From assembly GCF_010726765.1 (NCBI RefSeq), contig NZ_AP022601.1, forward strand, positions 372,001 to 436,000: a stretch of DNA of 64,000 nucleotides. The letters are read 5' to 3'. Positions 24,501 to 31,563 of the stretch are shown one piece after another. Every line of letters begins with the position of its first letter. The first letter of the stretch is position 1. The translations under genes were made by a program, and so were the position numbers. This DNA is from Mycobacterium gallinarum. Its GTDB lineage: Bacteria; Actinomycetota; Actinomycetes; Mycobacteriales; Mycobacteriaceae. The notes under the pieces are model-generated. The model did no database searches. It had not been told where the DNA came from and worked only from the letters and a program-made list of their open reading frames with translations.

Positions 24501-24674
24501 ATGATCCAAGCCGGCCTCATCATCGGCGCCGGACTACTACTCGACACCTTCCTCGTACGCACACTCACCGTCCCCGCCATCGCCACACTCCTACGCGAAG
24601 CCAGCTGGTGGCCCCAGCGACCCACACGACAACAACCAGTCCTCCCTTCGAATCCAGCGGAAGCACACCCATGA
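21576..24674 (+). CDS. MmpL-family RND transporter (cargo)
   Basis: 1032 residues from the GTG at 21576, which follows GGAGG; ATG 21588 and TTG 21558 are alternatives. Twelve membrane helices in two halves: the first signature GAGTDYTVFLISRYHEQR is near residue 285, the second GADYNMLLVSRLREE near residue 920. The second periplasmic domain is long and coiled-coil-like (DQLAGGLAQLD, QDGIGQLASGAQALATG) and has a cysteine pair (CATTPQC near residue 628), as in MmpL4/5-type proteins. No MmpS gene is adjacent. MmpL proteins export lipids, siderophores or drugs; the substrate is unknown. Glutamine is very often CAA in the second half, unlike neighbouring chromosomal genes. Confidence 0.92.
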   Translation: MTDGMTDSPGPASQTQRRGADSCDPADNREYSARLAALARFTLRHKALVIGAWLGTAVVLALLFPQLETVVRQQSVDLIPRDAPSLQTVERMSTAFGEEGSKTLLFVAMEDPNGLTPAARHRYDELVARLQAESDHVLLVQDLLADPVTEAQALSPDRNAWYLPVGVTGTLGDPTAAESVKAVRSIAAEVFAGSTVTAQVTGPPATFSDMIASAEHDLLLISIATVGIIALILLIVYRSVFTALLPLLVIGLSLAVGRGVLSVLGEMGMPVSQFTVAFMTAILLGAGTDYTVFLISRYHEQRRAQVPAEQAIIHATASIGRVILASAATVAFAFLAMVFARLSVFAALGPACAIAVLFGFLATVTLLPPVLAIAAKRGIGEPKSDRTRRYWNSVAVAVVRRPVPLLIVSLVILLALSAVAATIKISYDDRKGQPATTASNQGYQLLDRHFRKDVVITQFLVVENATDMRTGKGLADLDEMASRVSQVSGVTKVSGVTRPTGERLDQAELAWQNGQIGDKMAGAVAEGNARKGDLAKLTDGADQLAGGLAQLDTTVRTALTPLAGILTQAQSAGTQVNQFRPLLQQLSATAPAADQAVQAGPGLRPLAEQAANAITMIDPLVGALNTSPWCATTPQCAQIRDQVQILTTLRNGGFFDQIATLGDRYNPATNATITGTLINVQNAVATLDKAFGALGNPDDLAANLGRLQDGIGQLASGAQALATGVRTLADSNIEMLSGMSQIATQLQNSARAATDSDSSSGFYLPTNTFENRQFTDVAKQFLSPDGKTARFMIETSYDPYSVEAMDLANQITHTANTARPNTSLAQATVSVAGFPAVNSDIQRLLWADFAQLAIATTLIVGLILVLLLRALLAPIYLLGTVLLNYLASLGIGVLVFQWGFGQEIAWPVPLLAFIILVAVGADYNMLLVSRLREESGRNIRVGVLRTVASTGAVITSAGLIFAASMFGLMVGSVAIMIQAGLIIGAGLLLDTFLVRTLTVPAIATLLREASWWPQRPTRQQPVLPSNPAEAHP

Positions 24675-24952
24675 CAAGGGTCTTTGCCACTCTCGCCTTA
24701 CTGATCGGCGCCGCGATCACGACCGCTCCGACAGCCGACGCAGATCAGGACAGCTACCTGAAGCGGATCGAGCCAAAGATGGCGTTCCTGACCCGCACCC
24801 AGATACTGACCGAAGGTCAAAAAGTCTGCCAGCTCATTCGCAGCGGACACTCCTCATCCGATGCCATCCCCATGGTCGTCGAAGACCTGAACATGTCAGT
24901 GCCCTCAGCCGTCGACCTCATCATCGCGGCCGTGGTCGAACTCGGCTGCTGA
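24671..24952 (+). CDS. DUF732-like small secreted protein
   Basis: A 93-residue protein overlapping the mmpL stop by ATGA. The signal peptide spans residues 1-24 (MTRVFATLALLIGAAITTAPTADA). The mature domain is short and helical, with two cysteines (KVCQLIRSG and the C-terminal ELGC) that probably form a disulphide, and an MVVEDLNMSVPSAVDLIIAAVVE segment. This is the pattern of mycobacterial DUF732 proteins. Tight coupling to mmpL suggests a periplasmic partner of the transporter, perhaps in place of MmpS, but that is inference. Confidence 0.82.
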   Translation: MTRVFATLALLIGAAITTAPTADADQDSYLKRIEPKMAFLTRTQILTEGQKVCQLIRSGHSSSDAIPMVVEDLNMSVPSAVDLIIAAVVELGC

Positions 24953-24973
24953 AATGGATCGTGGCGGCCAGCT

Positions 24974-25177
24974 TCAGCCCTGCAGAGAACTCACCGCTGG
25001 CTGCGGGCCGAGCGTGCGTAGGTCGAGCCCGACGACCAGAGGCCGTGTCGCGGGCGTGATCGGGAACAGCTGCGGATGCTCCTTGGCGACGGCGCGCGCG
25101 TAGCGGACGAACTTCGAGTGCGGACCGTCCGAGGGGATCACCAGAGGCGTCTGGGCGGCTGCGTTGGTCGGGGCCAT
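24974..25177 (-). CDS. possible small protein near the right end of the element
   Basis: A 67-residue frame (MAPTNAAAQTPLVIPSD...) with mostly G/C third positions, as in real genes of this organism, and a conserved-looking segment KFVRYARAVAKEHPQLFPITPATRPLVVGLDLRTL. There is no clear ribosome site and no recognised family. It lies between the DUF732 gene and attR, about 190 bp from the attR core. It could be the only gene in this stretch or a chance frame. Confidence 0.4.
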   Translation of the reverse strand: MAPTNAAAQTPLVIPSDGPHSKFVRYARAVAKEHPQLFPITPATRPLVVGLDLRTLGPQPAVSSLQG

Positions 25178-25234
25178 GTTTCTGATTGTCGCGTGCGCCA
25201 GTGACACCTGCGGCGGACGAACACTCGTTCGGTG

Positions 25235-25252
25235 TGTCCTAGCCGTGTCCTA
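25235..25252 (+). promoter_or_regulatory. pair of probable integrase arm-type sites, right arm
   Basis: TGTCCTAGCCGTGTCCTA holds two TGTCCTA words with an 11-bp pitch, 114 bp before the attR core. It has the same orientation as the three sites in the left arm, as expected if both arms flank the core in the circular form. Confidence 0.6.
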
Positions 25253-25366
25253 AGACGTGCGACTACGGGCAAACACGCACTAAACAGATCTCCACCGACC
25301 CAGCGCGGCGACGTGGACTGATCCCCACGGCGTGGACCCTGAGATACCAGCCAGCACATCCAGTTT

Positions 25367-25413
25367 CACACTGGCAGTGTGGGGGTCAGGGGTTCGAATC
25401 CCCTTAGCTCCAC
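25367..25413 (+). repeat. attR core (47-bp direct repeat of tRNA-Ala 3' part)
   Basis: Exact copy of 10939-10985. It starts in the anticodon stem and lacks the tRNA 5' half, so it is not a functional tRNA gene. It marks the right end of the element. Confidence 0.9.
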
Positions 25414-25430
25414 TTCTGTGATGAGTCGCG

Positions 25431-25961
25431 CTATTGCGGCTCGGACTCCGGAAAGCCCAGACTCCAGCCGCGGTAGGTGTAGTTCTCGTCCCCGACGCTC
25501 GGACTGGGCAGGATTTGGATGTTGCTCCCGTCGCCGTATCCCGGGGATAGGCCCTGCACACCGCCGGATACGTAGGTGCCATCCCCGCGGGAGATGTCGA
25601 TATGCGCACCGACGAATCCTCGGCTGAAAACAAGTGCCCCACGCGGGGGGTTCTTGTCGGTGTGAATCTTTCCCTGCTCGAGCAGTGTTTGGTACATGGT
25701 CTCGGCGGCGCCGTCCCAACCGTATTGCTCCTGCGGCACGCCGAATGCGTAGGCCACCAGAGCTTCACATCCGTAGATACCGAATTGGTCTGTCCCGAGG
25801 AGGCTTTCGGCCTTGGCGATTGCGGCGTCGGCTCCACGGATGGTCGGCCGTGGCTCAGCTGGTGCACTCGGTGCGAATACGAGTGTCGCGGTGAGACAAG
25901 TGGCTGCAAGAAGCAGAAGTCTTCGGATGTTCAACTCGTGGCTCCGGTTCTCGGCCTGCAT
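25431..25961 (-). CDS. secreted NlpC/P60-like hydrolase
   Basis: A 176-residue exported protein. The signal peptide is around residues 13-35 (RRLLLLAATCLTATLVFAPSAPA). The mature domain shows an NlpC/P60-like arrangement: a nucleophile cysteine in YGCEALVAYAFGV, and a histidine in GALVFSRGFVGAHIDISRGDGTYVSGG. Such enzymes cut cell-wall peptides or act on similar amides. The usual DCSG motif is changed to GCEA, so activity is not certain. It lies just outside attR and is therefore chromosomal. It is divergent from the gene at 26172. Confidence 0.7.
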   Translation of the reverse strand: MQAENRSHELNIRRLLLLAATCLTATLVFAPSAPAEPRPTIRGADAAIAKAESLLGTDQFGIYGCEALVAYAFGVPQEQYGWDGAAETMYQTLLEQGKIHTDKNPPRGALVFSRGFVGAHIDISRGDGTYVSGGVQGLSPGYGDGSNIQILPSPSVGDENYTYRGWSLGFPESEPQ

Positions 25962-26171
25962 GGTGGCGTGCCTGCAAGCACAATATTCGTTTCTTCAAGT
26001 GTTGTTCAGTCGGCCATCGCCTGGCGTGGGGATCGGCCGTGGCTGGTGGTGAAGCCATGCCCCTTCCTGCGGCGACTAAACGCGATCAGCAAAGCCTCCC
26101 TCGAGCAGCGCAGCGACCGGAGCTCCGAATTTCCGTCGTTGCCGGGGTTGCCGTAGTGCGAGACTGACTGG

Positions 26172-26780
26172 GTGGAGCATGTACCCCTGGTAGGCATCGG
26201 AGACCTTCCCGCGCGGGATTTCGTCGTGTCGCCTGGCTTTGCCGGCCTAGCGGCACTGTTGGCCGCGGTGATCGCGGCGTGCGCGGTGCTTTACGCGTCG
26301 AGACGCGCCCGTCAGCGGTTCGAGCAGCAGCGTGATCGAGACGAGAGCCGTCAGGAACAGGCCCGTCACGATGCGGAGAACGCACTGGCGTGGGAGCGCT
26401 GGCAGTGGGTGGTCGACACCGCCGGGATCGAGCCTGCCGCGAGCGAGGGGGCCACTCTGGGGCTTGGGCCCGCGGTGACCCTGGAGTTGTTGAGTGGGTT
26501 GCTTCGTGATGCCGAGCGACTCGGCGATGAGACGCTCGCCAGGGCTGTGGCGGTGTACCACGAGCAGCTCTTGTTGGTTCTGGCACAACAGGCCGGTCCG
26601 GTTTCCAACATCGCGGGGGCAACGACCACGCGCCCGTCCGATGAGACACGCCGCGCCACACCTGTATCGCCGCACCGCGAACCGAGCACGTCGACACCGA
26701 TGGTCGCGGCTGAAAAGTCTTCCACCGCAACACCTTCCGCCCCGGTGGCGGAGAGCAGCGGAGGGCGGCGTCGCCGATGA
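26172..26780 (+). CDS. single-pass membrane protein, partner of a coiled-coil protein
   Basis: 202 residues from GTG. A membrane helix (FAGLAALLAAVIAACAVLYA, about residues 23-42) is followed by a charged helical region (RRARQRFEQQRDRDESRQEQARHDAENALAWERWQWVVD), a conserved-looking segment (ATLGLGPAVTLELLSGLLRDAERLGDETLARAV) and a low-complexity Ser/Thr/Pro tail. The family is not recognised. Its stop overlaps the ATG of the long coiled-coil gene, so the two proteins are probably made together and may form a membrane-tethered complex. Confidence 0.75.
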   Translation: MEHVPLVGIGDLPARDFVVSPGFAGLAALLAAVIAACAVLYASRRARQRFEQQRDRDESRQEQARHDAENALAWERWQWVVDTAGIEPAASEGATLGLGPAVTLELLSGLLRDAERLGDETLARAVAVYHEQLLLVLAQQAGPVSNIAGATTTRPSDETRRATPVSPHREPSTSTPMVAAEKSSTATPSAPVAESSGGRRRR

Positions 26781-28150
26781 CGACGACTCGTCAACACATC
26801 GAGGACCTCGACGTCGACAGATGGGCGACGCTGACACGACGCGCGGCGGCGGAGTCGGTCGCCGCCGCACAGCGGTTGGGGTTACAACCACGGGCTGAAT
26901 CCGTCGCATTGGCGGGGATGAGTGAGCGCGAACTCGCCCAACACCGCGAACGCAATGGGCCACCGGTGCCACGCCGGTCACTGGCGATGCAAGTCCTCGA
27001 GGCCGACCATCTGCGCCGGGCGGCCGAGGAGCAGGCGCGCGTGGCGCATCAGGGTCGGCTCGACGCTGAGGCGGCGGCCTCGCTGGCGCGCGCCGAAGCC
27101 GAAGAATCGGCACGCGTTGCCACGGCGGCTGCTGAGCGGGTCCGCGCGGTGGAGGCCGAGGCCGAGCGCAGGGACACGGAAAGAAGGGCCGAACGGGCGG
27201 CCGATCAAGAGGCGGTGCAGCAACTGCGGGCCGAGATCGAGCGGGTGAAAGCTGGTGCGGCGGCTGAGGTGGCGGCGGCCGAAGAGAGGGTTCGGGCCGC
27301 GGAGGCGCGTGCCCTTGAGCGGAGCACCGAGCGGACGACCGAGCGCGCAGCCGGGGAGCAGGCGGTACAGCAACTTCAGGCCGAGATCGAACGGGTGAAA
27401 GCTGGTGCGGCGGCTGAGGTGGCGGCGGCCGAAGAGAGGGTTCGGGCCGCGGAGGCGCGTGCCGTCGAGCGGAGCACCGAGCGGACGACCGAGCGGGCGA
27501 CCGGCGAGGAAGCCGTGCAGCGGGTGCGCTGCGAGTTGGAAAAGTTGCGCTCAGACACTGCCGCTGAGGTGGCGGCGGCGCGTGGGCAGGCGAGTGGCGA
27601 TGTGGCCGCGGCGCGGGAGGCCGCCGAGGCCGAGATCGCCGCCGCGCGAGAAGCCGCAGATGCGGAAATCGCTCGCTGGGAGGCCCACGCCCTGAATATG
27701 GAGCGATGGGCGCGAGGGGAAGTGTCGACTCACCTGTTGACGATTCCCGTTCCGCCGCCGGAGCTACGTGCCCAGATCTGGTTCGTCGAAACCACGATCG
27801 ACATGCTCTACCAGATTTGTCATGTGCTGGAGGTGGTACTGGTTGAGGACGTCGAGTCGCCGTTCGTGCCCGATCTCGACTTCACGCGCAATCTGACGGG
27901 GAAGGTGCAAGAGCAGGCCAAGGATCTAACCCACGAATTGGCCACGCTAGCCACGCGGTACTCCGATCAATCTCAGGCCGAGGCCGCCGCCGGCTACGCC
28001 GAGGCCGCCGGTGACGCCTATCGTTCGCTTCTCCAGCGCATAGACGCTGGTGTCCAGCGGCTGGGAAGGCGCTTCCACAGCCCAGATGCCGAGATCCTCG
28101 CGACGATTACGGCCATGCTCGCTGACCTTCGAGCACAAGGTCTTCACTAG
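26777..28150 (+). CDS. long coiled-coil protein with internal 50-residue repeats
   Basis: A 457-residue cytosolic protein. After an N-terminal helical region, residues 70-310 are a continuous Ala/Glu/Arg-rich coiled coil. Within it the unit EAVQQLRAEIERVKAGAAAE occurs twice with almost identical DNA, 150 bp apart, and a third, diverged copy follows. The C-terminal 140 residues are a globular helical domain (STHLLTIPVPPPELRAQIWFVETTIDMLYQICHVLEVVLVEDV). No enzyme motif is present. A structural or scaffold role with the upstream membrane protein is likely; polar growth proteins of mycobacteria have similar coiled coils, but this is not Wag31. Confidence 0.78.
   Translation: MTTTRQHIEDLDVDRWATLTRRAAAESVAAAQRLGLQPRAESVALAGMSERELAQHRERNGPPVPRRSLAMQVLEADHLRRAAEEQARVAHQGRLDAEAAASLARAEAEESARVATAAAERVRAVEAEAERRDTERRAERAADQEAVQQLRAEIERVKAGAAAEVAAAEERVRAAEARALERSTERTTERAAGEQAVQQLQAEIERVKAGAAAEVAAAEERVRAAEARAVERSTERTTERATGEEAVQRVRCELEKLRSDTAAEVAAARGQASGDVAAAREAAEAEIAAAREAADAEIARWEAHALNMERWARGEVSTHLLTIPVPPPELRAQIWFVETTIDMLYQICHVLEVVLVEDVESPFVPDLDFTRNLTGKVQEQAKDLTHELATLATRYSDQSQAEAAAGYAEAAGDAYRSLLQRIDAGVQRLGRRFHSPDAEILATITAMLADLRAQGLH
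27211..27510 (+). repeat. 150-bp tandem repeat inside the coiled-coil gene
   Basis: Two units begin at 27211 and 27361 and differ at only a few bases; a third, more diverged unit starts at 27511. The period of 50 codons keeps the frame. Such a repeat can expand or contract by recombination. Confidence 0.85.
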
Positions 28151-28355
28151 AGCGACATCTGCCCGACGCGCGACGCGGATCGGTGTCATCGCCGAACAGT
28201 CGCCAGTGCGACGCCGGGTAAGTTGCGACGTGTGAGCGAAAACAGAGGTCGTGGATTCATTGGAAAGCCCAATCATCTCGCCGCCGTGATGGACGGGATG
28301 TCTGGGGAGCAACCGGTTTTCACCGACCGGGTCAACGAGACGGCGAGCTGACGGT

Positions 28356-29156
28356 ATGGGTGTGTTGGACGGCCGGGTCGCATTCATCACCGGCGGCGCG
28401 CGTGGGCAGGGGCGCGCGCATGCGTTGGCGCTGGCCGCCGAAGGGGCGAAAATCGTCGTCGCCGACGCGCCCCGTCCGATGAACCTGACCTACCCACTCG
28501 CCACCGAAGACGACCTTCGCGAGACGGCCGAACTGGTCGAGGAGCTCGAGTCCGTGTGTCTTCCGATCGCCATGGACGTGCGCGATCCCGTCGCAGTGAG
28601 CGCCGCCATCGAGGAAACCGTCAGCAGCTTGGGAAGTCTCGACATTGTCGTGGCCAATGCCGGCGTCGTGAGCACCGGACCGCTGGAAGACGTGACCGAC
28701 GAGATCTGGCAGCAGCTCGTGGACACCAATCTGACGGGCGTGTTTCACACCCTGCGGGCCGCCGTTCCGGTGATGCGGCGGCAGCATTTCGGGCGGATCG
28801 TGGTGACCTCGTCGATGGGTGGTCGAATGGGCATCCCCGAATTGGCGCCGTACAACGCCACCAAATGGGGAATCATCGGTCTCGCGAAGTCTCTGGCGTT
28901 AGAAGTCGCCAAGGAGGGCATCACCGTGAACGTGATGTGCCCCACCACGGTTCACACGCCGATGGTGCAGCCCGTCGGTGTCGATGGTGTGCCCGACGAA
29001 TTGGTCCAACGGATGATGAGGGCGAATCCGATACCGCAGCCCTGGATTGAACCGGAGGACGTGAGCCGTGCGTTGCTCTATCTGGTCACGGATCCGGGTG
29101 TCGTGACCGGTAGCGTCCTCGAAATCGGCCTCGGCGGCAGCGCTCGAATTCACTGA
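28356..29156 (+). CDS. SDR oxidoreductase of the mycofactocin-coupled type
   Basis: A 266-residue short-chain dehydrogenase. The Rossmann motif is TGGARGQGRAHA; the catalytic set is TSSMGG and YNATK. The insertion after the second strand (APRPMNLTYPLATEDDLRETAELVEE) is the mark of SDRs thought to hold NAD(H) tightly and use mycofactocin as the electron carrier. The substrate is probably an alcohol. It stands alone, 200 bp after the coiled-coil gene, and converges on the small exported protein gene. Confidence 0.88.
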   Translation: MGVLDGRVAFITGGARGQGRAHALALAAEGAKIVVADAPRPMNLTYPLATEDDLRETAELVEELESVCLPIAMDVRDPVAVSAAIEETVSSLGSLDIVVANAGVVSTGPLEDVTDEIWQQLVDTNLTGVFHTLRAAVPVMRRQHFGRIVVTSSMGGRMGIPELAPYNATKWGIIGLAKSLALEVAKEGITVNVMCPTTVHTPMVQPVGVDGVPDELVQRMMRANPIPQPWIEPEDVSRALLYLVTDPGVVTGSVLEIGLGGSARIH

Positions 29157-29162
29157 CGTCCG

Positions 29163-29432
29163 TTATCCGATGGGCCACCGTATGCAGCACGTCGATGACG
29201 AGATCGCGACTGGGCAGTCGGCACCGGACGTGAGACTCTGGGGCGAAACAGCGGCGATACCGCACGGTGCGAACTGATTGAGCGGCGGGGCGGCCACCGA
29301 TGCAGGTGCGAGCGCCGTGATCAGCATCGCCAATCCGATTGCGGTGCTGAGGCAAATCGATACGAGCAGCAACACGATTACGCGGATCCCCGTCGCTGTC
29401 GGCGGCATGCCGCGGTCATTGTTGGCTTCCAT
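29163..29432 (-). CDS. small exported or membrane protein
   Basis: An 89-residue protein with a good ribosome site (CGGAGG, 7 bases before the ATG at 29432). It has one long hydrophobic segment (VIVLLLVSICLSTAIGLAMLITALAPASVAA, residues 18-48), ending in an Ala-x-Ala-like site, followed by a short cysteine-containing tail. It could be a secreted peptide or a single-pass membrane protein. No family is recognised. Confidence 0.55.
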   Translation of the reverse strand: MEANNDRGMPPTATGIRVIVLLLVSICLSTAIGLAMLITALAPASVAAPPLNQFAPCGIAAVSPQSLTSGADCPVAISSSTCCIRWPIG

Positions 29433-29529
29433 GGGTGAACCTCCGGTTGGGGCCGGGGCATCATCGCCGACGGCCTCTACCAGTTAAGACACCACCCGCA
29501 GCGAGTTCGTGACCGTGATTTAGGACACG

Positions 29530-30460
29530 TCCCTTAACGCCGCAGCCCACGCGACATGCGCCGTCTGAGCGGGCCATCAGCGCGCGTCGCCGAAGCATCA
29601 TGAGGTCCAGCATCACCGAACCGCCGTCGGCCGCCAGGTTCGCCAACCAGTCGATCAACTGGCGCGCTTCGGCCAGATCACTTGGCTCCACGCTCCAGCA
29701 GGGTCTCCGCGAGAACACCGGTGCCCCATACGCGATAGAAGAGGTACCCCTGGCGCATCTGGTCGACAGCTTGGCGCATCGCCGCAGTAGCGGCATCCCG
29801 GGTTATGCCAGGCCATTTCCCGGGCAGCCCAGATGTCGGTGGCCGGGATGAGGAAGTAGATGCGCCTGCGCGCCGCCGACTCCATCCTGCGCGCGAACCC
29901 CACGGTCTCACCTGTCGCGGCGTATCTTGTTGTTCCCGAACCGATTTCGCCCGCAATCACCCCAACTGAGTTCAGGCCGACGCGCAGCTGCAACGTCACG
30001 CCGTCGCGGCGCTGAACCTCTGCGGCAAGCTCGCTGGCTTCTTCCTGGATCGCCAGGGCGGCAAGACACGCACGAAAGGCGCGGTCTTCCAGCGCAACCG
30101 GCGCGCCGAAGATGACCCCCAAGCCGTCGCCGCGTACTCTACGATGTCGCCGCCGTACCGGCGTGCCACGTCCGCCGAACGTTCCAGCAGTGCAGTCATG
30201 ACCTCACACAGACGATCTATGTCCAACGCGGACGCGAGGCCCATCGAACGCACCACATCAGCGAAGAGCACGGTGACCTGCTTGTACTCGGCCGACGCGG
30301 TAACGGGCAGCAGTCGCGTTCCGCACTCCGTGCAGAACTTGCCCGTGGAATGCGCGCACAGGAACCGCAGATCGCCTTCATGCGGTCGGTCCACCGCTGC
30401 CATCCGGGCTGGCGTCCACATCACCAATCGAGTCACCGCTTGGTCAGCGATGTCTGCCAT
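29530..30460 (-). pseudogene. class III adenylate cyclase/ATPase, decayed
   Basis: Fragments of one gene lie in three frames. From about 30460: a zinc-ribbon-like CTECGTRLLP, then the cyclase start YKQVTVLFADVVRSMGLA up to GGDIVEY. After a frameshift near 30120, IFGAPVALEDRAFRACLAALAIQEEA and LQLRVGLNS follow. Then comes a large deletion, and the sequence continues with the far C-terminus (MRQAVDQMRQGYLFYRVWGTGVLAETLLERGAK, then a further frameshift to DLAEARQLIDWLANLAADGG). The central AAA-type ATPase domain of this mycobacterial family is missing. It cannot make a working protein. Confidence 0.8.
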
Positions 30461-30549
30461 TACGTCTAAAGCCAAGGGAGAGCGTACTGATGGGACTAGC
30501 GTGAGTTGGACCGGAGGTCGTCTCCGCCCTCCCCGAAGGCGATTGGTGG

Positions 30550-31563
30550 GTGGTGCGGTTGGACGCCGAACCGGACGCTGAACCCGGCGACGAACACTTC
30601 GACGTCCTGACGCGGCATCGACGCGATCGCGCGGTGATGGCGGTCGTCTTTCTGCTGTTGTTCGGCTTCTCCTACAGCGAGGACTACGTCTTCGCGATTC
30701 TGGAGGCGGCCGGCCGCGACGAGGCCGTGGCATGGCTGGTGGGATTGGTCGGATTCGATGTGGCGGTGCTGAGCCTCGTCGGTGTGTTGAAGGGTTCCAT
30801 CGCGCGGGCGGAAGGCGACTCGCCGCGTTTGTGGCGGTGGTGGTGGATCGGGGTTTCCGCCGTCGTGTGTATCGACGTGTTATTGGTTCTGGTGCCCGAG
30901 GAACACCCGCTGTGGATCGACCTGGCGTCTTCGGTGGTGTTGGCGATCCTCATGGGACTGCTCATGATGGTGGCGCTCAACGGAGATCCACTCACACTGT
31001 TCAGCGCGACGAGACGTGCCGCGGCACCGACGGATTGGGCGCGCGTACGCGCCGTCGTTCCGCTCGTCCTCGGCACCATCGCCGGCTATGTCGCCGCCAC
31101 GGCATTCGACGACTTCTTCGACCTGGACACGGTGCGTGTCCTGGACGCGGAGATGCAGGCCGAAGTCGCCGCCATGCCGTTGGCCGAGCAGCTTGGAGCG
31201 TTCGCCACTCTGTGTGAGGGCGCCGTCAGTCCCGCGTTCTTCCAGCAGGTCGTCGCCGTCATCCCGCTGCTATTGCTCACCATTGGCGTGGAGTTCAACT
31301 TCTTCCGGCGCGCACTCGACGAGCCCGCCCAGCGCGCAGCCGCGGCGGCGACGGTGGCCGTGATGGCGATTGGGCTGCTGTTGGCTGTGTCGACGCTGCC
31401 GTGGGCGGGCAGTGGCTGTGGCGGCGTGCTCGGGTACTGGCACGAGTATCTGACTTTTGTCATCGCGGTTCAGGGCATCGCTACGGGATTGGCGACGCTG
31501 CTGTGGCTCCTCGTGGTCAGCGCTCCCGATCAACGCATCCCGTCGGAGGCCAATCGTGTCTGA
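30550..31563 (+). CDS. multi-pass membrane protein, first of a paralogous pair
   Basis: 337 residues from GTG, with eight predicted helices. The first helix is AVMAVVFLLLFGFSYSEDYVF. Marks shared with the next gene: RDRAV, SYSE, LWRWWW, LNGDPLTLFSATRR, PTDWARVRAVVPLVLG, LCEGAVSPAFFQQ and GSGCGGVLGYWHEY. The two shared cysteines fall in the two long outer loops and could form a disulphide. The family is not recognised. The DPLTLFS segment between helices 4 and 5 is strongly conserved between the pair and is a candidate functional loop. Confidence 0.8.
   Translation: MVRLDAEPDAEPGDEHFDVLTRHRRDRAVMAVVFLLLFGFSYSEDYVFAILEAAGRDEAVAWLVGLVGFDVAVLSLVGVLKGSIARAEGDSPRLWRWWWIGVSAVVCIDVLLVLVPEEHPLWIDLASSVVLAILMGLLMMVALNGDPLTLFSATRRAAAPTDWARVRAVVPLVLGTIAGYVAATAFDDFFDLDTVRVLDAEMQAEVAAMPLAEQLGAFATLCEGAVSPAFFQQVVAVIPLLLLTIGVEFNFFRRALDEPAQRAAAAATVAVMAIGLLLAVSTLPWAGSGCGGVLGYWHEYLTFVIAVQGIATGLATLLWLLVVSAPDQRIPSEANRV

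Larger units (their letters stand above)
10939..25413. mobile_element. integrated 14.4-kb element in tRNA-Ala
   Basis: A 47-bp perfect direct repeat (10939-10985 and 25367-25413) brackets an integrase gene next to the tRNA, an excisionase, a replication protein with an iteron array, a terminase-like protein, and a cargo block of regulators, P450, thioesterase and MmpL. The layout (Int reading towards the tRNA, Xis divergent) is that of phage-like or actinomycete integrative elements. No capsid, FtsK/Tra or lysis gene is seen, so it would need a helper or is a satellite or relic. Cargo occupies roughly 17.1-25.2 kb. Confidence 0.88.

Noticed and set aside
24266..24670. Extended frame upstream of the DUF732 gene.
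   Set aside because: It overlaps mmpL in another frame and is His/Arg/Pro-rich; the real gene starts at 24671 with a signal peptide and ATGA overlap.
25367..25413. A second tRNA-Ala gene.
   Set aside because: Only the part from the anticodon stem onward is present; the 5' acceptor and D arm are missing. It is the attR repeat.
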